This document shows positions 1 through 6,547 of a DNA stretch of 64,000 nucleotides, piece after piece. Origin of the DNA: Faucicola osloensis_D (lineage in GTDB: Bacteria > Pseudomonadota > Gammaproteobacteria > Pseudomonadales > Moraxellaceae); NCBI GenBank assembly GCA_020041925.1, contig CP083409.1; one strand, given 5' to 3'. The notes below the pieces were generated by a model. It saw only the letters and a list, made by a program, of their open reading frames with translations. It had not been told where the DNA came from and did no database searches. How positions within the stretch are numbered: position 1 is the first letter of the stretch; each line of letters begins with the position of its first letter. A program made the position numbers and the translations under genes.

Positions 1-100
1 TTGTGGTCGTCTGCGTGCGTTCCGCGGTTTTGATGATGATTTGCTTGGCAATATTCGGGATTGCGTCAGCGTCTATCCACAGGGTAATTTTTGCTGTCAT
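1..100 (-). CDS. DUF188 (YaiI/YqxD, UPF0178) family protein, N-terminal part only
   Basis: The reverse complement from 100 opens with ATG and reads M-T-A-K-I-T-L-W-I-D-A-D-A-I-P-N-I, then runs off the left edge; 33 codons are visible. The 'WIDADAxPN' start followed by 'IIIKTAERTQ' is the typical N-terminus of the UPF0178/YaiI-YqxD family (usually about 150 aa, a PIN-like fold of unknown function). It lies 18 bp downstream of the DUF442 gene on the same strand, so it may be the last gene of the leftward sulfur operon. A functional link is inference only, because this family is scattered through many genomes. The ribosome binding site is weak. Confidence 0.75.
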   Translation of the reverse strand, partial: MTAKITLWIDADAIPNIAKQIIIKTAERTQTTT

Positions 101-118
101 GGCTTTCACTAAAAAGGA

Positions 119-451
119 TTAGTCGTCTAGCAAATCAAGCTGTTTGGCAGACTGGAATAACACATTTGAGCGGTTGCCCGAACGGCAGAACATAAACACG
201 GGTTTTTCTGCTTGATTAAAAATCTCGGCAAACTGTTCAACTTGCTCACGGGTTAATTGACCACCAACGACCGGTAGATAATGATAGGCGAGCCCTGCTT
301 GCTGTGCTTTAGTAGCGATATCCGTTTGCAGCGGTTGGTTGGGTTCTTCGCCATCGGGGCGGTTGTTGATGATGGTTTTAAAACCCTGCGCCGCGATTTT
401 TTCAACTTGCTGTGGCTCAATTTGACCATAAAAAACTGTATTGTTTGGCAT
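119..451 (-). CDS. DUF442 / TIGR01244 family sulfurtransferase- or phosphatase-like protein
   Basis: This 110-residue cytosolic protein has a cysteine loop, C89-R-S-G-N-R94-S, of the CX5R kind shared by dual-specificity phosphatases and rhodanese-like enzymes. The N-terminus (FYGQIEPQQVEKIAAQGF...NNRPDGEEP) matches the DUF442 domain. In many bacteria that domain is fused in front of the ETHE1-like dioxygenase in the two-domain enzyme Blh. Here it is a separate gene, and the dioxygenase lies across the divergent promoter at 2930. A persulfide transferase role is inferred from that context. A good ribosome binding site (AAGGAAA) precedes the ATG. It follows the SulP gene by 75 bp and is probably cotranscribed with it. 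Confidence 0.85.
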   Translation of the reverse strand: MPNNTVFYGQIEPQQVEKIAAQGFKTIINNRPDGEEPNQPLQTDIATKAQQAGLAYHYLPVVGGQLTREQVEQFAEIFNQAEKPVFMFCRSGNRSNVLFQSAKQLDLLDD

Positions 452-526
452 ATTGTGTTTCCTTATAAAGTTAGCGATAAAGTTAGCGTTGATTATTCAT
501 GTTTTTACTGACTGCGACAAGTATAT

Positions 527-2242
527 TTATTGGGTTAATTGTTTAACGGCTTGTTGCGTACTTAAAAATACCTTGCCTGTTAATTTTTGAATTACATTGG
601 TTTTTTCAATCACATCCATCACAGGCCCTTTGACTTCCGAAAAATGTAGGGTGATAGCTTGAGCTGCCAAATTTTGGTTTAAATTGATGAGCATATCTTG
701 TGCGGTCAAATCAATATGATTGACTGCCGACAACATCAGCACCAGATTTTTGGTCTGTGAATGACTGGCAATCGCCTGCTCAATAAACTGTAGTACGGAA
801 TGGGCATTACCATAAAACAGGCTTTCATCAATGCGAATGATCAACAAATCATCAAACTGGGTCACTGCATGGCGTGCAACATTACGAAAATGCCCGGTAT
901 CACCAATTTGACCCACAATCGCGATATGCGGATGGCTGGTTTGCCAAATCAGGCCTGCAAAGGAGGCAAACAGCCCCGCCACCAAGCCAACATTTAGCCC
1001 AAACAATAACACACCTGTGAGTGCCACGCCAAATGCCAGCGCATCGAGTTTGTCATAGCGCAGCGCTTGCTTGAGTGTTTGTACGTCAATCATACTGATA
1101 ATCACTGACATGATAATAGCACCCAATATCGCGTAGGGCAGTGGCTCTAAAGTTTGGCTAAAAAACAGCAGCACCAATGCCATCACCAGTACCGATAACA
1201 TACTGGCAAGGGGACTTTGCGCGCCCGCATCGACATTTACTGCGGTGCGTGAGAAGCCACCGACAATGTTAAACGACTGAAAAAACGCACCTGCGATATT
1301 GGCAAAACCCAACCCTTTGAGTTCCAAATTAGCATCGTAAGCTTCATGGCGTTGTCGCGCAAATGAGCTGGCAACCGAGTTGCTAGAGACAAACGCAATC
1401 AGCGCCATCAATCCGGCTGCAGGTAATAAATTAATGAGTTCAACGGGCGAAATCTGATAAAACGGCAGCACAAAATGCGGCAAACCACTGGGTATATCCG
1501 CCACCGTGCGAATACCGATAGCGGCAAAGTTGCCAACTTGACTGGCGATAATACCGATTGCCAGCACCGCAAGGGGTAACATACGCGTGATGATCTCAAT
1601 GACTTTGGCAGCCAATAAAGGCTTGAGCCAAGTTTTAAGATAATAGCGGTTGATAAACAGTACGGTGAATGCCGCAACACCGACCATCAAGGTAGGCACG
1701 TGCAACTCACGGCGGTGAAACAAAAAGGTTTCAACATTCTCTAGCAGTGAATTGCCACTGATCGCGATACCCGTCACATATTTGATTTGCCCGACCAAAA
1801 TCAAAATTGCCGCGCCACTAATAAACCCTGCCGTCACGCCACGGCTAATAAACTGGGTAATCCAGCCGAGCCGAAATACGCTTGCTAGCCATAATAGTGC
1901 CCCTGTTATCAGCGCCAAAAACGACGCCATAATGGCATAATGCATGGGCGGTAATTCGTTATAGGGCTGCAGCGCTTGTGCGGTCATAATCGCCGTAATC
2001 GCCACAGGACCGACGGCATTGACCGAGCTTGCGCCAATCCATGCATACACCAGTACCGGCACAATCGCTGAATATAACCCATATACAGGGGGCAAACCCG
2101 ACAGCATGGCATAACCCAAGCTTTGCGGAATCACCAAAATACCCACGATAACACCCGCCAACAAATCTTGACTGAGATTTGCCTTGTTATAGTGCGTTAC
2201 CCAGTGGGGTAAGCGTCGCAAGTTGGCTAAATGTAATGGCAA
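527..2242 (-). CDS. SulP family anion transporter with C-terminal STAS domain
   Basis: This 571-residue inner-membrane protein has the SulP signature near the N-terminus (PQSLGYAMLSGLPPVYGLYS, about residues 39-58), many hydrophobic helices to about residue 430, and a STAS domain at about 440-560. SulP proteins carry sulfate, bicarbonate or other anions, and the substrate cannot be read from sequence. Its place between a BigR-like repressor gene and a DUF442 gene suggests transport of an inorganic sulfur anion, for example export of the sulfite or sulfate made by the divergent dioxygenase; this is inference. The apparent start codon is TTG, because the next Met lies inside the first membrane helix. 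It is separated from the repressor gene by 93 bp that contain a 15-bp tandem repeat. Confidence 0.9.
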   Translation of the reverse strand: MPLHLANLRRLPHWVTHYNKANLSQDLLAGVIVGILVIPQSLGYAMLSGLPPVYGLYSAIVPVLVYAWIGASSVNAVGPVAITAIMTAQALQPYNELPPMHYAIMASFLALITGALLWLASVFRLGWITQFISRGVTAGFISGAAILILVGQIKYVTGIAISGNSLLENVETFLFHRRELHVPTLMVGVAAFTVLFINRYYLKTWLKPLLAAKVIEIITRMLPLAVLAIGIIASQVGNFAAIGIRTVADIPSGLPHFVLPFYQISPVELINLLPAAGLMALIAFVSSNSVASSFARQRHEAYDANLELKGLGFANIAGAFFQSFNIVGGFSRTAVNVDAGAQSPLASMLSVLVMALVLLFFSQTLEPLPYAILGAIIMSVIISMIDVQTLKQALRYDKLDALAFGVALTGVLLFGLNVGLVAGLFASFAGLIWQTSHPHIAIVGQIGDTGHFRNVARHAVTQFDDLLIIRIDESLFYGNAHSVLQFIEQAIASHSQTKNLVLMLSAVNHIDLTAQDMLINLNQNLAAQAITLHFSEVKGPVMDVIEKTNVIQKLTGKVFLSTQQAVKQLTQ

Positions 2243-2272
2243 GGTGGTTATCCCGATACAGTGGTTATTCTG

Positions 2273-2317
2273 ATAAATTAGCGTCCAATAAATTACCTTC
2301 CAATAAATTAGCGGACT
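2273..2317. repeat. Three tandem copies of a 15-bp unit
   Basis: Units at 2273-2287, 2288-2302 and 2303-2317 each begin ATAAATTA. Copies 1 and 2 differ at a few positions and copy 3 diverges at its end. They fill half of the gap between the repressor and SulP genes. The array may vary in copy number by slippage and could change translation or mRNA stability of the SulP gene, but no regulatory role is shown. Confidence 0.8.
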
Positions 2318-2335
2318 GGTCAGTTATAGACTTAA

Positions 2336-2686
2336 TTATTTTGTCTGACAAAAGCGATCATACAGTACATTGAGGATTGCCAAGGCATCGTCACTGGCGA
2401 CTGAATAATAAATTTGTTTGCCTTCGCGGCGGGTGTTGACCAAACCATCTTTACGCAAAATCCCCAATTGCTGCGACAGGCTTGGTTGACCCAGTCCCAC
2501 TTTCTCTTCAAGCTGGCTCACACAATGCTCACCTTGCGTCAATTGACACAGCAGCATCAAGCGGTCAGGATGAGATAACGACTTTAACAACTGGCTGGCT
2601 TTTCCTGCCGCAGCGTGCATTTGATCGAGCATGGTTGCATCCATCGACACAGGCGCATCGGACTGCGGTTCGGCAATTTCAGACAT
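2336..2686 (-). CDS. bigR: BigR/SqrR-like ArsR-family persulfide-sensing repressor
   Basis: This 116-residue winged-helix protein has an ArsR/SmtB core (LLKSLSHPDRLMLLCQL...LGQPSLSQQLGILRKDGLV...REGKQIYYSV, about residues 33-97). Cysteines are at 47, 55 and 113. C47 and C113 lie 66 residues apart, the same spacing as the redox pair C42/C108 of Xylella BigR and C41/C107 of Rhodobacter SqrR. Those proteins form tri- or tetrasulfide links when sulfane sulfur rises and then release DNA. The gene is divergent from a persulfide dioxygenase gene, as in bigR-blh loci. It starts at ATG after a strong GGGGGGA ribosome site. YgaV is another member of this subgroup. The name is by family and context. Confidence 0.85.
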   Translation of the reverse strand: MSEIAEPQSDAPVSMDATMLDQMHAAAGKASQLLKSLSHPDRLMLLCQLTQGEHCVSQLEEKVGLGQPSLSQQLGILRKDGLVNTRREGKQIYYSVASDDALAILNVLYDRFCQTK

Positions 2687-2798
2687 GGCTTTCCCCCCAA
2701 GGTGTTTTGATGGCTGATACTAACTGGTGCTACCATCAAACTTATCACATAATTTTAAAATCAATAAACGTTTGCGCCAATACAATATATTTAAAAAC

Positions 2799-2863
2799 AT
2801 ATTATAAAATAATATAATGAATTGAGCAACGCCTTTCAATGCGGCTATTATACAAAAGTATAA
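2799..2863. promoter_or_regulatory. Divergent operator/promoter region of the sulfide locus
   Basis: Two perfect palindromes are visible: ATATTAT-AAA-ATAATAT at 2799-2815 and TTATAC-AAAA-GTATAA at 2848-2863. A likely promoter for the rightward dioxygenase gene lies between and over them: TTGAGC at 2822-2827, an 18-bp spacer, and TATTAT at 2846-2851. AT-rich inverted repeats near the core promoter are typical of ArsR-family operators, so these are the best candidates for the BigR-like repressor. Which repeat is bound cannot be told from sequence. Confidence 0.55.
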
Positions 2864-2929
2864 AGTGTTTTTTCAGTTGAAATTGCCATAAAGATATGCC
2901 AAAAGCGTTTTTAGATAACAGGAAAACTT

Positions 2930-3811
2930 ATGAACATTCATTCTTTTTTAGACAACGACACTGAAACTTTTACTCACGTCCTAGTTAATGAAGCTAGCAA
3001 ACACTGTGCCATCATCGACCCAGTATTGGATTTTGACCCCGCAGCCGGCAAAATTAGCTATGATAATGCCAATAACGTCATTGGGTTTGTCAAATCACAA
3101 GGGTTGACCTTGGACTATATCATCGAAACCCACGCCCATGCCGATCATTTATCGTCCGCGCCTTATATCAAAGCGCAATTAGGCGGTAAAATAGTGATGG
3201 GTAAATATATCGATAAGGTGCAAAAAACCTTTAAAACCATTTTTAACTTTGACGACCTAGCCACCGATGCCAGTCAATTTGATGTTTTGACTGAGGAAGG
3301 CAGCGAGTTAACACTGGGTGATTTGAGCATTACAGCCATGCATGTACCGGGTCATACCCCAGCCGATATGGCATATAAAGTGACGGATAAAAGCGCAGGC
3401 AATGAAAAAATGGCGGTATTCGTCGGTGATACTATTTTTGCCCCTGATGTCGGCTCTGCACGCTGTGACTTTCCTCATGGTAGTGCCGAGGATTTGTATG
3501 ACTCGATTCAGCGTTTATTAGCCTTGCCCGATGATACCCTGCTGTATCTTTGCCATGATTACCCACCCAAGGGCGGGCGTGAGCATATCGCAACGGTTTA
3601 TGTCGGTGAGCAAAAATTACGCAACATTCATGTCAAACAAGGGACGCCTAAAGCAGAATTTGTACGAATGCGTAACCAACGTGACAAAACACTTGCAATG
3701 CCACGTTTGATTTTGCCATCAGTACAAGTTAACATCAATGCAGGTGAATTGCCAAAACCAGAAGACAATGGCGTTCGCTACCTTAAAATTCCCTTAAATC
3801 AATTATCATAA
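2930..3811 (+). CDS. Persulfide dioxygenase (ETHE1/Blh-type metallo-beta-lactamase fold)
   Basis: This 293-residue cytosolic enzyme of the MBL fold has H68-x-H70-x-D72-H73, H142 (GHTP), D167 (GDT) and H209 (CHDY). In the ETHE1/Blh subgroup a 2-His-1-carboxylate set among these binds one Fe(II). The 'SARCDFPHGSAEDLYDSI' segment is characteristic of the same subgroup. Such enzymes oxidise glutathione persulfide to sulfite and glutathione. The N-terminal DUF442 domain present in bifunctional Blh proteins is absent, and a separate DUF442 gene is at 119-451. It is divergent from the ArsR-type repressor and is followed after 18 bp by the DUF2892 gene. Ribosome site AGGA precedes the ATG. Confidence 0.9.
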   Translation: MNIHSFLDNDTETFTHVLVNEASKHCAIIDPVLDFDPAAGKISYDNANNVIGFVKSQGLTLDYIIETHAHADHLSSAPYIKAQLGGKIVMGKYIDKVQKTFKTIFNFDDLATDASQFDVLTEEGSELTLGDLSITAMHVPGHTPADMAYKVTDKSAGNEKMAVFVGDTIFAPDVGSARCDFPHGSAEDLYDSIQRLLALPDDTLLYLCHDYPPKGGREHIATVYVGEQKLRNIHVKQGTPKAEFVRMRNQRDKTLAMPRLILPSVQVNINAGELPKPEDNGVRYLKIPLNQLS

Positions 3812-3829
3812 AATAAGGAAGAATAATAA

Positions 3830-4252
3830 ATGAAAACCAATGTGGGCAACAAAGAAAGAGTCGTGCGTGTTGTGGCAGGTCTAGCTTTACTAAAATCAGC
3901 GAAAAGCAAAAAGATGAAAATGCTTGGCTTAATACCCTTAGTATCGGGTGCGACGGGTCATTGTCCTTGTTATAGCATGCTAGGTATCAACACCGCCAAA
4001 TCAGCAGCAGATAGCAAAAAGCACTCTAAAGCGCAATCCAAAGATCATGCGAAAGATAGCGCTGATGACAAAAGCACCGTGATTGACAGTGTCATGCAAA
4101 CAGCTGAAACCTTAAAAGAAACAGTTCAAGAAAAAGCAGCCACGCTTAAAGAGACTGCTCAGGAAAAAATAGAAGAACTTGCAGACGCCAAGAAAGCTGA
4201 CGATGCAGACAAGGCGAAAAAGTCAGAACAATCAGAAAAAAAAGAGGCTTAA
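3830..4252 (+). CDS. DUF2892 (YgaP-like) membrane segment fused to an LEA-like charged helical tail
   Basis: Residues 1-55 resemble DUF2892: MKTNVG start, then two hydrophobic stretches (about 10-21 and 31-43), then GHCPCYSMLGI with C45 and C47. DUF2892 is the membrane part of the rhodanese YgaP and often sits in sulfide loci. From about residue 56 the protein is very rich in K, D, E, A and S. It contains 11-residue units A-E-T-L-K-E-T-V-Q-E-K (92-102) and A-A-T-L-K-E-T-A-Q-E-K (103-113), the periodicity of group 3 LEA proteins. The tail has no cysteine. It probably shares the dioxygenase mRNA (18-bp gap) and ends before a terminator. The function of the combination is unknown. Confidence 0.8.
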   Translation: MKTNVGNKERVVRVVAGLALLKSAKSKKMKMLGLIPLVSGATGHCPCYSMLGINTAKSAADSKKHSKAQSKDHAKDSADDKSTVIDSVMQTAETLKETVQEKAATLKETAQEKIEELADAKKADDADKAKKSEQSEKKEA

Positions 4253-4273
4253 TCTAGGCGGCTTTAATTTAAG

Positions 4274-4288
4274 CGAATGTGACATTCG
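4274..4288. repeat. 7-bp inverted repeat with 1-bp centre
   Basis: CGAATGT-G-ACATTCG lies between the DUF2892 gene and its terminator. It could be an operator or part of the 3' end structure of the transcript. Nothing else supports a role. Confidence 0.4.
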
Positions 4289-4311
4289 TTATAGCCTAAT
4301 AAAAGACTGAG

Positions 4312-4339
4312 AAAAGGCATCCGTTTGGGTGTCTTTTTT
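4312..4339 (+). terminator. Rho-independent terminator after the dioxygenase/DUF2892 operon
   Basis: A 7-bp stem (4316-4322 with 4327-4333, including G-U pairs) and a 4-base loop are followed by six T residues. It separates the sulfur locus from trpF. Confidence 0.75.
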
Positions 4340-4381
4340 CGTTATACTAGCTTTTATCATTCTCAAGACAAACACAACTCA

Positions 4382-5029
4382 ATGAAAAATACAGCGGTCA
4401 AATTTTGTGGCTTTACCCAACTTCAAGATATTACAAATGCGGTCAATCTTGGCGTGGATGCGGTGGGTTTTGTATTTTATGAGCCAAGTCCGCGAGCAGT
4501 GACCCCCGAGCAAGCCTGTGAGCTTGCCAAAGTGGTGCCTGCGTTTACCACGGTGGTGGCATTGGTGGTCAATATGCCCGAGCAAGAATTGGTTTATCTA
4601 TCGCATCACGTGCCGTTTGATATCGTGCAGTTTCACGGGGATGAAACGCCGCGAGAATGCAAGCTGATGGCGGATAGAATCAATAAACGCTGGATAAAGG
4701 CATTACGCATCAGCCATGATGACACCACGGAGACGATTGTCACCCAAATCCAAGCGCTTAAAGACTTTGGCGCGTGTAGCGTGCTACTTGACGCCTATCA
4801 TCCCGATAAATTTGGCGGAACGGGCGATAGTTTTGATTGGGATAAAATCCCCAAACACTCGCCATTACCGATTATGTTGGCTGGGGGTTTAACGACGGAT
4901 AACGTGGGCGAAGCGATTAGGCAAACGGGCGTGTATGGCGTGGATGTGAGTGGCGGGATTGAGTCAGCAAAAGGGGTGAAAAGCTTGGAGAAAATGTCAG
5001 CATTTTTAAACGTTGTAAAATCAAATTAG
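4382..5029 (+). CDS. trpF: Phosphoribosylanthranilate isomerase
   Basis: TrpF converts N-(5-phosphoribosyl)anthranilate to CdRP in tryptophan synthesis. From the ATG at 4382 the protein has 215 residues, the normal length for a free-standing TrpF. A longer reading from 4325 would begin inside the upstream terminator. Motifs are KFCGF with catalytic C9, VQFHGDE, LLDAY (catalytic Asp), FGGTGDSFDW and LAGGL. The phosphate-binding end reads VDVSGGIE where many homologues have VDVSSGVE. It heads a trpF-trpB-trpA-accD-folC series, a Moraxellaceae-type order, but two hypothetical genes and an SDR gene now separate it from trpB. The ribosome site is weak. Confidence 0.95.
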   Translation: MKNTAVKFCGFTQLQDITNAVNLGVDAVGFVFYEPSPRAVTPEQACELAKVVPAFTTVVALVVNMPEQELVYLSHHVPFDIVQFHGDETPRECKLMADRINKRWIKALRISHDDTTETIVTQIQALKDFGACSVLLDAYHPDKFGGTGDSFDWDKIPKHSPLPIMLAGGLTTDNVGEAIRQTGVYGVDVSGGIESAKGVKSLEKMSAFLNVVKSN

Positions 5030-5046
5030 AAGTCATTTGGAACAGA

Positions 5047-5427
5047 ATGAAACTCGTTACTTTATATATTCCTAAGGAAAAAACTGAAAGTTTTCATCAA
5101 TGGCTTTGTGATAAAAGGAATGTTAATGGTGAAATAAAAAATCTTACCAATAATCCAAATGATTTTCTTTACATTGAAAGCTTCAGCAATTGGATTGATG
5201 AATTGGACAAAGAAGATATTTATGAAATTAACAGTTTGGTTGGAGACTTTTCTTCATTCACTATTCATTGGCGAAATAATCACAATCTATTTATGTTTCT
5301 AAGTGAAATAAATGAAATTTATAGTTTTGTGATTGATAATGACAATTGGCAGAAAAAAATCAACACAGAACTGATGAAACTAAACTTTGAAGAATTTGAT
5401 AAATGGATTCTAGGAAAAAGTGAATAA
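5047..5427 (+). CDS. Uncharacterised 126-residue AT-rich protein
   Basis: I do not recognise this family. The protein is small, acidic and soluble, rich in N, E, D, I, F and W, with one cysteine (QWLCDKRN). It has no signal peptide or membrane helix and reads as a compact alpha/beta domain. Its codons are visibly more AT-rich than those of trpF or trpB on either side. It starts 18 bp after trpF with a weak GGAA ribosome site and ends 100 bp before the SDR gene. Small acidic proteins like this occur among immunity proteins and anti-toxins, but no toxin is next to it, so no function is proposed. Its place inside a trp operon suggests a recent insertion. Confidence 0.7.
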   Translation: MKLVTLYIPKEKTESFHQWLCDKRNVNGEIKNLTNNPNDFLYIESFSNWIDELDKEDIYEINSLVGDFSSFTIHWRNNHNLFMFLSEINEIYSFVIDNDNWQKKINTELMKLNFEEFDKWILGKSE

Positions 5428-5489
5428 TGAGTCAATTCAATCAAGTATTAATTTAACATTGCAAAATTAATAAAATTCTATATACTAAC

Positions 5490-5507
5490 GTACTAGTATA
5501 TTAGTAC
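5490..5507. promoter_or_regulatory. Palindromic operator-like site upstream of the SDR gene
   Basis: GTACTA-GTATAT-TAGTAC is an 18-bp palindrome with 6-bp arms, 21 bp before the SDR start codon. A related half, TATACTAACGTACTA, overlaps it on the left. Both the size and the position fit a dimeric repressor site. No regulator gene is nearby. Confidence 0.45.
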
Positions 5508-5527
5508 ATAAAATTATAGGTAACAAT

Positions 5528-6280
5528 ATGAATATCTTGGTCACAGGCGTTACCGCAGGATTTGGCAAAGCAATTGCCGAATTACTCATCTCAAAAGGTC
5601 ATACCGTCATCGGCACAGGCAGACGCCAAGAAAAACTGGACGAACTCAAACAACAGCATGGCGATAAATTTATTCCATTAGCCTTCGATGTTGCCGATTT
5701 AGAAGGCACTAAAACCGCATTGAAAACTTTGCCAAATGATTTGCTTACCCACATCAATGTACTGGTCAATAACGCAGGATTGGCACTGGGACTTGAATCC
5801 GCAGATAAAACAGACTTTGCCGATTGGCAACAAATGGTCAATACCAATATTCTAGGCTTGATTCATTTAACCCATGAAATTTTACCTTTCATGGTCGCCA
5901 ACAACGATGGCTACATTATTAATTTAAGCTCAACCGCAGGCAGTTATCCGTATTTTGGTGGTAATGTGTATGGCGCCACCAAAGCCTTTGTGACCCAGTT
6001 TAGTCTAAATTTGCGTGCCGATTTGGTCGGTAAAAATATCCGCGTTAGCAATATCGAGCCAGGACTATGTGGTGGCACAGAGTTTAGCAATATTCGCTTT
6101 CATGGCGATGACGCCAAAGCCGCGCAAGTTTATGATAGCGTGCAATATGTCACCCCACAAGATATCGCCAATATGGTGGCATGGCTGATTGAACAGCCCA
6201 AACACGTTAATATCAACCGTATCGAAGTCATGCCAACCGCACAGACCTTTGCAGGTTTAAAAGTAGTGAAGGATTTGTAA
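5528..6280 (+). CDS. Short-chain dehydrogenase/reductase, YdfG-like
   Basis: This 250-residue NAD(P)-dependent oxidoreductase has the Rossmann glycine motif T6-G-V-T-A-G-F-G13, NNAG (81-84), and the catalytic set S135, Y148 and K152 (YGATK). Arg residues after the second strand (TGRRQEKL, 30-37) suggest NADP. The overall pattern and length match YdfG, the 3-hydroxy acid/serine dehydrogenase subgroup of SDRs; the substrate is not certain. It sits between trpF and trpB but is not a tryptophan enzyme. It carries its own upstream palindrome, and its stop codon overlaps the start of the next small gene. Confidence 0.9.
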   Translation: MNILVTGVTAGFGKAIAELLISKGHTVIGTGRRQEKLDELKQQHGDKFIPLAFDVADLEGTKTALKTLPNDLLTHINVLVNNAGLALGLESADKTDFADWQQMVNTNILGLIHLTHEILPFMVANNDGYIINLSSTAGSYPYFGGNVYGATKAFVTQFSLNLRADLVGKNIRVSNIEPGLCGGTEFSNIRFHGDDAKAAQVYDSVQYVTPQDIANMVAWLIEQPKHVNINRIEVMPTAQTFAGLKVVKDL

Positions 6281-6501
6281 TGTTTAAGGTTGGCGATAAA
6301 GTCATTAAAAACCCTAAGACTTGGAAACAAAATGATTTTGATAGTTGGGGTAGAGGTGAGGGCGTTGGAACTATAGTTGAACCACCTTTCCCTGTTGATG
6401 ATATAGATTGTGTTGATGTACGCTGGGATAAAGGTCGTTGTTTTGAAGAAATTAGTGGTTTACAACTATGTAACGAATCCAAACCGAAATTCGAATCTTA
6501 A
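6280..6501 (+). CDS. Small hypothetical protein translationally coupled to the SDR
   Basis: This 73-residue protein begins in a TAATG overlap with the SDR stop codon, so it is likely translated by re-initiation. The sequence begins MFKVGDKVIKNPKTW, then DSWGRGEGVGTIVEPP, then VDVRWDKGRCFEE. The pattern (VGDKV, GxGxGTIVE, VDVRWDxG) resembles a small SH3-like beta barrel of the MIB/HERC2 or KOW type. This is a resemblance by eye only. The function is unknown. It ends 46 bp before trpB. Confidence 0.75.
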   Translation: MFKVGDKVIKNPKTWKQNDFDSWGRGEGVGTIVEPPFPVDDIDCVDVRWDKGRCFEEISGLQLCNESKPKFES

Positions 6502-6547
6502 ACATTAATCTTAGTTATAGATTGCAATATTAAATAAAGGAACAACA

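Noticed and set aside
4325..4381. Upstream extension of trpF
   Set aside because: It would begin inside the terminator stem and adds residues not found in TrpF. The ATG at 4382 gives the family length.
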